Part shown: positions 1 to 6,596 of the stretch, piece by piece
Position numbering within the stretch: the first letter of the stretch is position 1
Layout of the letters: every line of letters begins with the position of its first letter
Translations under genes and position numbers: made by a program
Assembly (NCBI GenBank): GCA_964615975.1
Contig: CAZTTH010000002.1
Span: 59,327 to 123,326 of the forward strand
Length of the DNA stretch: 64,000 nucleotides
Direction: 5' to 3'
Source of the DNA: CAZTTH01 sp964615975
Lineage (GTDB): Bacteria; Verrucomicrobiota; Lentisphaeria; JABSQK01; JAJFLO01
Notes under the pieces: model-generated
The model's database searches: none
Seen by the model: the letters and a program-made list of their open reading frames with translations, nothing else
What the model was told of the DNA's origin: nothing

Positions 1-1
1 G

Positions 2-1408
2 CAAACACTGAGAAAGATGGCGGCGGGCGGCATTCACGATCATTTGGGCGGCGGTTTCCATCGCTATTCCGTCGATGAACGATGGCATGTGCCGCACTTT
101 GAAAAGATGCTTTATGATCAGGCGCAATTGGTCTGGTCGTATGTCGCGGCCTGGCAGATCACCAAGGACCAATTTTTCGCGACGATGATTGATGATATCC
201 TGGGATATGTGCTGCGTGACCTCACTGGCGCTGATGGGCAATTTTATTCCGCCGAGGATGCCGACAGCCCGTTGCCGGAAGAACCGACGCGCAAAGGGGA
301 GGGCGCTTTTTATGTCTGGGAAGCCGGCGAAATCGCAACCATTCTTGACCCCGAATCCACTGCCATTGTCAACACTCTCTATGGCATCGAAAAGAATGGC
401 AATGTTGCCAACGATCCGCATCAAGAATTCGTCAGTAAGAATATCCTTTTCATCGCGTCTGATCCCGCCGCCATCGCCAAAAAACTATCGCTTTCACCTG
501 CTCAAGTCGAAGATAAACGACAAGCGGCCAATGAGAAACTGCTGGCAGTACGTAATCGCCGTCCACGTCCTTTTCTCGATGACAAAACCCTGACCGCCTG
601 GAATGGCATGATGATTTCCGCCTATGCCCAGGCCAGCCGGGGATTGGATAATATCCGTTATCTGGAGGTCGGGGAGCGCGCCGCACAGTTTATCAAAAAG
701 CATCTTTGGGATGAGGATAAACTCCGGTTGTTGCGTCGATATCGTAGTGGTGACAGCGCTATTACCGCTTATGTCGATGATTATGTCTATTTGATTCAAG
801 CGCTGTTGGATCTCTACGAGGCCGGCTTCAATTTCGCGTATTTGCAATGGGCGATTAACCTGCAGGAAGTTCAGGATCAACACTATTGGGATCCTGAACA
901 TGGCGGATATTTCAATGTGATGGCGGACAATCCGCATTTATTGATGCGCATGAAGGAAGACTATGATGGCGCCGAGCCGGCGCCGAATTCGATTGCCCTG
1001 GCAAACTTGGGGCGGTTGTTCCTGATTACCAAAAACGCTGAATATCGCCAGAAGGCAGATAAAGTCCTGGTCGCTTACAGCAGTCGGTTACGCCAGGCGC
1101 CACAGGTCTTGCCCCAGATGGTGGCTGCCAGTGAATGGCTGTTAAGTAAAACCAGGCAGATCTTCATCGCCGGTGATCCGCAGTCAACCGCGACCAAGGC
1201 GCTGGTGAAACTCGTCAACCAAAAGTATTTACCGAATACCGTGGTGTTTATCATCGATCCCAAACAAAAATATGAAGCGCCATTCGATGGCGAATTCCTG
1301 AAAACCATGGTGATGATCGATAACCGGCCCACCGTCTATATCTGCGAAAATTTTGCCTGCAAACTGCCGACCAATGATCCCGCGATCGTCGCCAGGATGT
1401 TGGAGTAA
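2..1408 (+). CDS. YyaL/SSP411-type protein, C-terminal part (runs off window start)
   Basis: The reading frame is already open at base 2 (QTLRK precedes the first Met at 17), so the gene begins outside the window and only about 468 residues are visible. The motifs GGIHDHLGGGFHRYS and VPHFEKMLYDQAQL are hallmarks of the SSP411/YyaL family (DUF255 thioredoxin-like N-terminus, then an alpha/alpha-toroid resembling glycoside hydrolases or epimerases). The thioredoxin-like part with its catalytic cysteines would lie upstream of the window. The toroid is represented by DDKTLTAWNGMMISAYA and by GAEPAPNSIALANL. The C-terminus ICENFACKLPTNDP is the usual family ending, so the 3' end is complete. The family is widespread, cytosolic and biochemically poorly defined. 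No operon partner is visible downstream. Confidence 0.88.
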   Translation, partial: QTLRKMAAGGIHDHLGGGFHRYSVDERWHVPHFEKMLYDQAQLVWSYVAAWQITKDQFFATMIDDILGYVLRDLTGADGQFYSAEDADSPLPEEPTRKGEGAFYVWEAGEIATILDPESTAIVNTLYGIEKNGNVANDPHQEFVSKNILFIASDPAAIAKKLSLSPAQVEDKRQAANEKLLAVRNRRPRPFLDDKTLTAWNGMMISAYAQASRGLDNIRYLEVGERAAQFIKKHLWDEDKLRLLRRYRSGDSAITAYVDDYVYLIQALLDLYEAGFNFAYLQWAINLQEVQDQHYWDPEHGGYFNVMADNPHLLMRMKEDYDGAEPAPNSIALANLGRLFLITKNAEYRQKADKVLVAYSSRLRQAPQVLPQMVAASEWLLSKTRQIFIAGDPQSTATKALVKLVNQKYLPNTVVFIIDPKQKYEAPFDGEFLKTMVMIDNRPTVYICENFACKLPTNDPAIVARMLE

Positions 1409-1580
1409 TAATCACAAAATGCCTTNNNNNNNNNNNNNNNNNNNNNNNNNNNNNNNNNNNNNNNNNNNNNNNNNNNNNNNNNNNNNNNNNNNNNNNNNNN
1501 NNNNNNNNNNNNNNNNNNNNNNNNNCCAATGATCCCGCGATCGTCGCCAGGATGTTGGAGTAATAATCACAAAATGCCTT
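1371..1580. repeat. 55-bp exact duplication flanking a 100-N gap (assembly artefact)
   Basis: Bases 1371-1425 and 1526-1580 are identical over all 55 positions, and exactly 100 N lie between them. This is what a scaffolder writes when two contigs overlap by one k-mer but are not merged. The true sequence most likely runs straight from base 1425 to base 1581, so the last codons and stop of the YyaL gene appear twice. Confidence 0.92.
1426..1525. other. Artefactual assembly gap (100 N)
   Basis: A run of exactly 100 N bounded by the same 55 bp on both sides. Probably no sequence is missing here. Confidence 0.9.
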
Positions 1581-1581
1581 G

Positions 1582-1616
1582 ATGTCCCTAAAATTTACAG
1601 TAAAATTTTGGGACAT
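1582..1616. promoter_or_regulatory. Inverted repeat ATGTCCC...GGGACAT at the start of an ATPase fragment
   Basis: The arms ATGTCCC (from 1582) and GGGACAT (ending 1616) continue inward as A/T-rich complementary sequence, giving a near-perfect palindrome that covers the presumed start codon at 1615. A similar GGGACA palindrome upstream of AAA/DUF4143 ATPase genes is something I recall from other genomes but cannot verify. It could be an operator, an RNA hairpin over the start, or a mobile-element end. Confidence 0.4.
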
Positions 1617-1794
1617 GTATACAAGATTACTACAAAAACCAGACCATGCTTTCTTCCTTTTCGGGCCGCGTGGAGTCGGGAAAAGCACCTGGCTTAAACA
1701 AAAATTGCCCGAAGCCTTTTGGGTTGATCTTTTGTCACCTGCAATCACCCTTCGTTACGCTAAGAATCGGGTGCCAGTCCACGTAAGAAGATAA
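1615..1794 (+). pseudogene. Truncated AAA ATPase (AAA_14/DUF4143 type), N-terminal stub
   Basis: About 59 residues remain. They contain a perfect P-loop (FGPRGVGKSTWLKQKL) in the N-terminal context typical of AAA_14/DUF4143 ATP-binding proteins, which start with a short segment such as MYTRLLQ and place Walker A around residue 20. Full-length members are roughly 380-400 residues. Here similarity stops after WVDLL and the frame ends soon afterwards. Walker B, sensor motifs and the DUF4143 half are absent from the downstream sequence. A TTG at 1579 would extend the frame by 12 codons, but the ATG at 1615 fits the family start better. This is a deletion remnant, with no expected ATPase function. 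Confidence 0.7.
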
Positions 1795-1933
1795 TAATTA
1801 GAATATTGCAATCATATTATACACAAAATATTCAGTCGTCTTATGGTTTTTCTTTCAATGAGCTATCACATTTCCATAATATGTCAATGGTAAAATTGGC
1901 ATTGTTAATCATGCCAAATGGAACAATAAAAAA

Positions 1934-1955
1934 TGCATGGGATGGCACCGAATGT
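1934..1955. repeat. 22-bp dispersed repeat, copy 1
   Basis: TGCATGGGATGGCACCGAAT plus GT differs at one position from the copy at 6055-6076. Similarity does not extend visibly beyond the 22 bp. Confidence 0.55.
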
Positions 1956-1993
1956 TGCTGATGCACTGAAATCAAGATCGCCAGACCGGATGA

Positions 1994-2146
1994 TTAATCC
2001 AGTTCCTGTCCATCGTTGCCTTTGAAGATCGCCCCGCCGCCGCCCCAGTCCACCGCCGCAAATAACATCTTGGAAAAGAATACGATTAAAATCGCCAGTA
2101 AACTGACTTTATCCCGCAACCAATTTGTGTATTGATATTGCCGCAT
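1994..2146 (-). CDS. Possible 50-residue secreted peptide or N-terminal remnant
   Basis: The frame runs from ATG (complement of 2144-2146) to TAA (complement of 1994-1996). The product has a basic N-terminus, a hydrophobic run (LLAILIVFFSKMLFAA) and then VDWGGGGAIFKGNDGQELD, so it reads like a signal peptide followed by the first residues of an exported protein. I see no clear ribosome-binding site, and the mature part would be only about 20 residues. It is therefore more likely the 5' remnant of a lost secreted-protein gene than a functional peptide. I do not recognise a family. Confidence 0.25.
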   Translation of the reverse strand: MRQYQYTNWLRDKVSLLAILIVFFSKMLFAAVDWGGGGAIFKGNDGQELD

Positions 2147-2229
2147 GATTGAATAAGTTAATGCATTATTAATCGTTAAAACTCAATCGGCTCTAGATTA
2201 TAATTCCATGAACGTCACACTTTATGTGA

Positions 2230-2339
2230 TTAGCGTAGAGTTTGATGCTGGCGGAGTTTGGAGTTCATCCTTTTAGGAAGCTCCTCTCTCAGGCATTAAT
2301 GCCATTCAGGCTATAAGCCTGGACTCCAACCGACGCTAG
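2230..2339. repeat. Cluster of nested palindromes (REP/MITE-like element)
   Basis: The outer arms are TTAGCGT (2230-2236) and ACGCTAG (2333-2339). Inside these, GTTTGGAGTTC (2256-2266) pairs imperfectly with GGACTCCAAC (2321-2330). Within that lie the perfect palindrome GGCATTAATGCC (2292-2303) and the hairpin AGGCT-ATA-AGCCT (2308-2320). The layered symmetry is typical of non-autonomous palindromic elements in intergenic DNA. It sits about 85 bp upstream of the hicB-like gene. Confidence 0.6.
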
Positions 2340-2423
2340 TTACATATTTAAGCTCAGGAAAATTACACCAACTACTACTGGTCTTGGATTAAAAATTAAA
2401 TCAAATACCCTTACGATTAAATT

Positions 2424-2654
2424 ATGGAACAGCTCATAAATCTACATGTTAAAAAACTGCCGGAAGGGCTATATCTGGCCACTTCCGATGATATACCAGG
2501 CCTGGTTGCCCAGGGTCGCACGATTACCGAGACATTAGAAATTGCTCGTGATGTTGCCAAAAAACTGATCGAAGCTCACATGGAACGAGAAGAGCCGCTA
2601 AGTTTACACACAGTGATGGATGCAATTGATTATCCATTGATTGTAAATGCATAA
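2424..2654 (+). CDS. HicB-like antitoxin (type II toxin-antitoxin)
   Basis: This 76-residue protein has the short HicB/UPF0150 fold pattern: a beta-strand start, then LPEGLYLATSDDIPGLVAQG, a helix beginning ETLEIARDVAKKLIE, and an acidic linker. Such proteins bind and neutralise HicA mRNA interferases. The usual C-terminal DNA-binding segment (RHH or HTH) is not obvious, so this is the minimal toxin-binding version. The stop TAA (2652-2654) shares its last base with the ATG of the toxin gene, showing translational coupling. The antitoxin gene precedes the toxin gene, the reverse of the classical hicAB order but common for this subfamily. Confidence 0.85.
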   Translation: MEQLINLHVKKLPEGLYLATSDDIPGLVAQGRTITETLEIARDVAKKLIEAHMEREEPLSLHTVMDAIDYPLIVNA

Positions 2655-2878
2655 TGGGCAGATTGGGCAATTTCCGTTATCGCGAGGTTATCCAACGCCT
2701 GCAATATTTTGGATTTCGGTTCGACCGACATGCCGCCGGCAGCCATGAGATTTGGTACAATAGAATCACCCATCGATATACCACAATTCCCAATCATCCC
2801 GGCAATATTCCTGAAGGCACAGTGCGGGCTATACTCAAGCAAGCAGGAATCAATCCCGATGAATTTTTGCGATCATAA
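2654..2878 (+). CDS. HicA-like toxin (mRNA interferase)
   Basis: The 74-residue product is a complete HicA double-stranded-RNA-binding-like domain. It has the N-terminal helix with REVIQRLQYFGF, the catalytic-histidine motif AGSHEIW (His31), a strand TTIPNHPGNIPEGTVRAIL and the closing helix KQAGINPDEFL. HicA toxins cleave mRNA and are silenced by the HicB partner, here encoded one base upstream. The gene is intact and of normal length. It sits in an accessory region next to palindromes and pseudogenes, as such modules often do. Confidence 0.9.
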   Translation: MGRLGNFRYREVIQRLQYFGFRFDRHAAGSHEIWYNRITHRYTTIPNHPGNIPEGTVRAILKQAGINPDEFLRS

Positions 2879-2966
2879 ATAAATGAGCTTTAATTCCAGC
2901 GATAATCCGCGCTATCCATGGTAAAAACAATAACTTTGCGCCTTAGCGGCTTGGCGCGAGACATTC

Positions 2967-4591
2967 TTATTCTCCACCGGCTTTCCATAATATCGGGCTG
3001 CTCCCATTTCGCCGATAGATCACCATCCCTTCTCCCGGCGCCAACACCTCATCATTCACCGGTGTGTACCCGGAAAGCCACCCCGCCGGAATTACCGGCA
3101 AGGCGCCGTTGCTCAGCCAGTAATTATAATACTCGCCCGCGACCTCATCCCAGCGATATAACCAGTCCGCCGCGCGGTCGATCCTGCCGGCAGTGAGCGC
3201 CTGTTCGAGATGGAGATCTGTCAGCCGCATTTCCGGTTGCTTTTCATTGTATCCCACCGTGAGAAATGTATAGCCAGGGTAAGCGACCGCGATAATGAGC
3301 CGTCAATCACTTCGCCGATATAGACGGGGCTCGCATCAATACTGCCCGCCACACGTTGTACCACCAGGGCAGATCCCGGATATACCACCGGGTTTTCAGA
3401 GACCATCTCCCCGTCATGATCACCGATCCAGCCGGAAGGGAATATGCTCCCGTCCGACAACCAGTAGGCTTTAAATTTTCCCTGCGCGAAGATAAATACC
3501 TTGTCCGCCAAACTGTCAACTGCTCCCGAAGTAAGCACTATTCCGGAGTCACCGAAGAGATCGTTCAGGGTGGTCAGTGGATGCAGGGAAAACCGATCCC
3601 CAAGTTGGATGTTCGCTAGATCACCGGCATAATGACCGGGTGTCAAGTCCAACAGAACCTGCGTCTCCGCTATTGCCAGGTCGATCGCGAACCAAGATCC
3701 CGCTGCTGCGCCGTCCTTGATGAGAATAAAAGATTGAACAGAAGGAAACAGAGATAACGAAGAATCTATCCCAATTAATTCCGCGAAACATGCTGAATTG
3801 GCGCTCAGTATCCCCAGTTCCGCATCAACATTACTCACTGCCCCGACCCCGCAGGAAATCCCGATCAGAGGTGGACCGACAACAAATGTTTGTTTTTCTT
3901 CCTCTGAACCCGGCATTTGCCAGCGATGGAAGCTGACGCTCTGGGTTTCCACTTGATCCGATGAACTCGCAATACTGCGTGAGTGTGAGAGTACCCGCAC
4001 CTGGTAGAAGTATTGCCGGTCAGGAATAATCGAGGTATCGATAAAGCGATATTCACCGTCATCGATCGGGACAATATTGGTTGCCAATGATTGCCATGGA
4101 CTGCTCAGGTCTTCCCGGCGCAGCACCTCATACCTGACGTATTTCACTGCCTGCCAATAAACCTCGATCTGATGTTCGAATCGTTCCAGCCGGGTAATTG
4201 CCACCCGCGAGTTCGCCGACAACGGATTGGTGTTGGCGCGATATTCCTGATAATTGGTCAGCCCGTCGCCATCAAAGTCGCAATCCCCATCCGGTATCGA
4301 AGGATCCATAAAATTGGCACAAGCACTCATGTTTGTGTTCATGGTGGCATAGGCTTCTTTGTCGGGGGAGAGCGTGGGATAGGCATTCCTGACAGTGGAG
4401 AGTGTGGTGTAGGCATTCTTGCCTGCACTTGTCTGATTTACAGGCTGGGAACCATAAGCTCCTTTATTCACAGGCAGGAATGCCTGTGCCACACTACTGC
4501 CGCCATACATCGTCTCCCACCAATCCGGGATCAGATCATGATCGCTATCCAGATCGAGTTGCTCGGTCGCCGTGAACTCATCCAGTTCCAA
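2967..4591 (-). pseudogene. Frameshifted secreted protein with calcium-binding (TSP3-like) motifs
   Basis: Two overlapping minus-strand frames (4591-3221 and 3257-2967) join into one protein of about 540 residues. Restoring one C in the run read as CCC near 3278 (minus strand ACCCTGGC to ACCCCTGGC) gives a continuous SLTPGYTFLTVGYNEKQPE. The N-terminal part has two Asp-rich calcium-binding loops (DLDSDHDLIPDWWE and DGDCDFDGDGLTNYQEY) and then an FN3-like segment. The C-terminal half repeats YWLSDGSIFPSGW / YWLSNGALPVIPAGW, reminiscent of the verrucomicrobial TIGR02597 family (from memory). There is no signal peptide or good ATG: the 4591 start is TTG and the frame stays open upstream into ygiT-like DNA, so the 5' end is probably lost. 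An in-frame repeat insertion sits at 4310-4495. The frameshift could be real or a homopolymer error. Confidence 0.7.
4310..4495 (-). repeat. Palindromic/tandem repeat inserted in frame within a coding sequence
   Basis: The calcium-binding linker normally runs from WETMYGG straight to DPSIPDGD, but here about 62 codons intervene. The inserted DNA contains ACAGGCAGGAATGCCTGT (4470-4487), a near-palindrome, and three tandem 30-bp units encoding KNAYTTLSTV, RNAYPTLSPD and KEAYATMNTN. The insertion length is a multiple of three and carries no stop codon. This behaviour is known from Rickettsia palindromic elements. I infer an analogous element here. Confidence 0.6.
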
Positions 4592-4638
4592 GTCGATGAG
4601 GGCAACTTCTCCTGCTGCCCGATGACTTGTGGCATCGC

Positions 4639-4875
4639 TTATGCAATGGCAGTTGGATGAACTTTTCTGACATGTTTTGAGGTAAAAGCAGGTGAATGCT
4701 CTTCGATTTTTCGCATCGCCTGCCGGTCATACACGTTCTCATTACAAACCGAACATTCATAATACTCCAACCCCGGAATAGTATAAGATTGTCCTTGGAA
4801 TTGGCCCGACCAGTTACGTTGAACTTTCTTTATTTTCTTGCTGCCACACGAGGGACATATAGTAATTTTTAACAT
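4639..4875 (-). CDS. YgiT-type zinc finger protein (putative antitoxin)
   Basis: This 78-residue protein has two zinc-binding CxxC pairs, CPSCGSKK near the N-terminus and CSVCNE about 37 residues later, with the family signature GLEYYECSVCNE between them. YgiT-type zinc fingers form the N-terminal, toxin-binding half of MqsA-like antitoxins. A C-terminal HTH is absent here, as in many stand-alone members. An AGGAG ribosome-binding site (complement of about 4880-4885) overlaps the end of the upstream DUF4258 gene 10 bp away, so the two genes are co-transcribed with the toxin-like gene first. Confidence 0.85.
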   Translation of the reverse strand: MLKITICPSCGSKKIKKVQRNWSGQFQGQSYTIPGLEYYECSVCNENVYDRQAMRKIEEHSPAFTSKHVRKVHPTAIA

Positions 4876-4885
4876 GTTTTACTCC

Positions 4886-5197
4886 TCACACAGTCTTCTT
4901 GGAAGAAATTAAAAAGTAGTAAGTTTCCGAATCAGTTTCACGCATCAGTTTTCCTTTGGTATAAATCATGAGTCCATCCAGATTCGTACTTTGAATAACA
5001 TATAAATACTCTACCGATTTTTCACGATATGTGCTCCGAGAACGAAGTTTTTTGTAGATTGCCACAGCATTAAGAATAGATTCGGCCACATCAAGTTCCG
5101 TGATACCATCTTCCTCCATCTCCCTTCGGGCTTTTTCACTAAAGGCATAACACCCAGCAAGCACAGCCCGTTTAATGTGTACCAAAATAGTGCCCAT
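4886..5197 (-). CDS. DUF4258-like protein (putative toxin partner of YgiT)
   Basis: The 103-residue protein shows the DUF4258 pattern: an N-terminal helix with FSEKARREMEEDGITELDVAESI, a central RSRSTYREKSVEYLYVIQ and a C-terminal strand LMIYTKGKL. DUF4258 proteins are repeatedly found beside YgiT zinc-finger genes and have been proposed to be RelE/MqsR-like RNase toxins. That role is inference here. It lies immediately upstream of the YgiT-type gene on the same strand with 10 bp between them. Start ATG at 5197. The gene appears intact. Confidence 0.75.
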   Translation of the reverse strand: MGTILVHIKRAVLAGCYAFSEKARREMEEDGITELDVAESILNAVAIYKKLRSRSTYREKSVEYLYVIQSTNLDGLMIYTKGKLMRETDSETYYFLISSKKTV

Positions 5198-5428
5198 GGT
5201 TCGTAAATTTTGACCTGGTTTCAGGGTGATTTGAGAATATGTATGATCTCAAGATAAACTTATTCTTGAATGATAACAAGACTTCATAAAATTATAAAAG
5301 CAATTTGCATGCATTCCAACAGCAACCACTTTCAATAGATCCGGCATGTTTTATCCTCAATCAACTTTTTAGCGCTCTTCTGTCTTGACGCAATGATTAA
5401 ATGAGTTTGTGGGTCTGTAGTACCGAAC

Positions 5429-6149
5429 TCATTCATCTCGGATTAGCGGGAAATCGAATTCCTCATCGACGTAAAACAGATAACCGATGCCGGGCTTCAT
5501 ATCTTCATTTGGTCCAACCGCGGTGAATCGCCGTCCATCGCAATACCAGATCGGGCTCTTAATGCGTGCGTCATCCGGTACCGGCATTTCTTCCCAAACG
5601 CCGATTGAATTCCAGCCTGTTTGTAATCCATGTGACTTTGATGACGGCATAGTTCCAGTCACTTGCAAGGTGTCAACTATTTCGTTATAAACGATAAACC
5701 CAATAACCGTTAATAGGATGAAGTTCATTGACTGCTGCTAATTGCTGTCCCATCGTCCTCCAAATGTATCCCCTATTTGCCGGTAGATCAGTTAGTTGCA
5801 AGATATCCTCAATATCAGGATTGCAAGGCTCGAGGGATATAGAAATCAAGTTCCAACCTTTTAGTAATATGGATGTTTTAGTGATCTGATCTGGGGCATT
5901 ATATAAAACACTAAATGAATCATGGCTTGATTGACCAGCGGCATCCCAAGCAATAACCTCAATCTGGTTAATTTCGCATTGTCGCTGGACATCAGTTCCC
6001 TCATTTTCATAACATGTATATCGGATAAAATTATTTACTTGTCGAAAAATTAATTGCATGGAATGGCACCGAATGTGAATAAACCGCTCAGTGGACTGAC
6101 GACCGATATATACGTGAATTGTCCAATAATGGATAATGGCGAGCTTCAT
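5429..6149 (-). pseudogene. Broken C-terminal part of a secreted protein with paired GWN domains
   Basis: Two minus-strand frames (6149-5685 and 5728-5429) are consecutive pieces of one protein. The first ends LLKGWNLISISLEP...HPINGYWVYRL, and the second continues IVDTLQVTGTMPSS...TGWNSIGVWEEMP...GIGYLFYVDEEFDFPL. The same two-module layout (GWNLIS...GYWLY, then GWHLYGP...AYYFHT) forms the C-terminus of the intact protein at 36038-37978, so this is a decayed paralogue. A one-base insertion (or two-base deletion) near 5695 separates the frames. The sequence upstream of about 6050 (MKLAIIHYWTIHVY...) looks like unrelated read-through. A possible Ig-like segment (IEVIAWDAAGQSSHDSF) precedes the first GWN module. 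Confidence 0.65.
6055..6076. repeat. 22-bp dispersed repeat, copy 2
   Basis: One mismatch to 1934-1955. It lies just upstream of the decayed GWN-domain gene and downstream of the antiporter remnant. Confidence 0.55.
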
Positions 6150-6514
6150 GATCCACCGGATGCAATGGCGAAATCGAAGAGGATAAATACCTCAATGGCG
6201 GAGCCGTGATTGAGAAGCGACTCTCCTTCGATCAGGGTAGGCAGGAAAGCAAACAGGATCATATGGGGTTCAATAGATGATGCCATGGATCTCGATTGTC
6301 TGAGTTCAAGCTATACACTGATCATCATACCGGACCGTTCGGCATATCCCAGAAGGAGTACTAAAAGCAGGAGAGCAACGGTGTATGGAAGTGGAGTCCG
6401 GCGCAGCGTATGGCGGAAGGCAGCACCAAGGGCAAGGACAAGAACGAAAAATGGCAAGACCGATCCGGTTTCATGTTCCATTAAAAATTTCTTTGGATTG
6501 AGAGTCAGGAACAT
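6146..6514 (-). pseudogene. Remnant of an NhaP/CPA1-type Na+/H+ antiporter
   Basis: The first 67 codons from 6514 encode LPFFVLVLALGAAFRHTL and PLPYTVALLLLVLLLGY, the typical first two membrane segments of CPA1 cation:proton antiporters. An in-frame TAG follows (complement of 6311-6313). The same frame then reads SIEPHMILFAFLPTLI, another conserved antiporter helix, and jumps directly to EGESLLNHGSAIEVF, which in intact proteins lies more than 100 residues later. The gene therefore has a nonsense codon and a large in-frame internal deletion, and stops at 6146. No function is expected. Confidence 0.75.
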
Positions 6515-6596
6515 CCAATAATGACAATTAAATGTAATTCACCTGATCAATCTAACACAGTTCATAACTAACTGTTGTGAATCTTTTTGTAGTGCT

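Larger units (their letters stand above)
1795..2423. other. Non-coding, decayed stretch
   Basis: No convincing full gene is present. The stretch holds a 22-bp sequence repeated near 6055, a 50-codon minus-strand open frame with a signal-peptide-like start (1994-2146), and a palindrome cluster (2230-2339). It lies between an ATPase stub and a toxin-antitoxin pair, which fits a remodelled accessory region. Confidence 0.6.

Noticed and set aside
1251..1748. 165-residue minus-strand frame spanning the N run
   Set aside because: Created by the artefactual gap and the duplicated 55 bp.
2237..2254. Sequence resembling the 5' end of 16S rRNA (AGAGTTTGATGCTGGCGG)
   Set aside because: Similarity ends after about 18 bases and the surrounding DNA is a palindrome cluster; no rRNA gene follows.
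4091..4660. 189-residue open frame on the + strand
   Set aside because: Antisense shadow of the secreted-protein pseudogene on the minus strand; no start signal and no recognisable domain.
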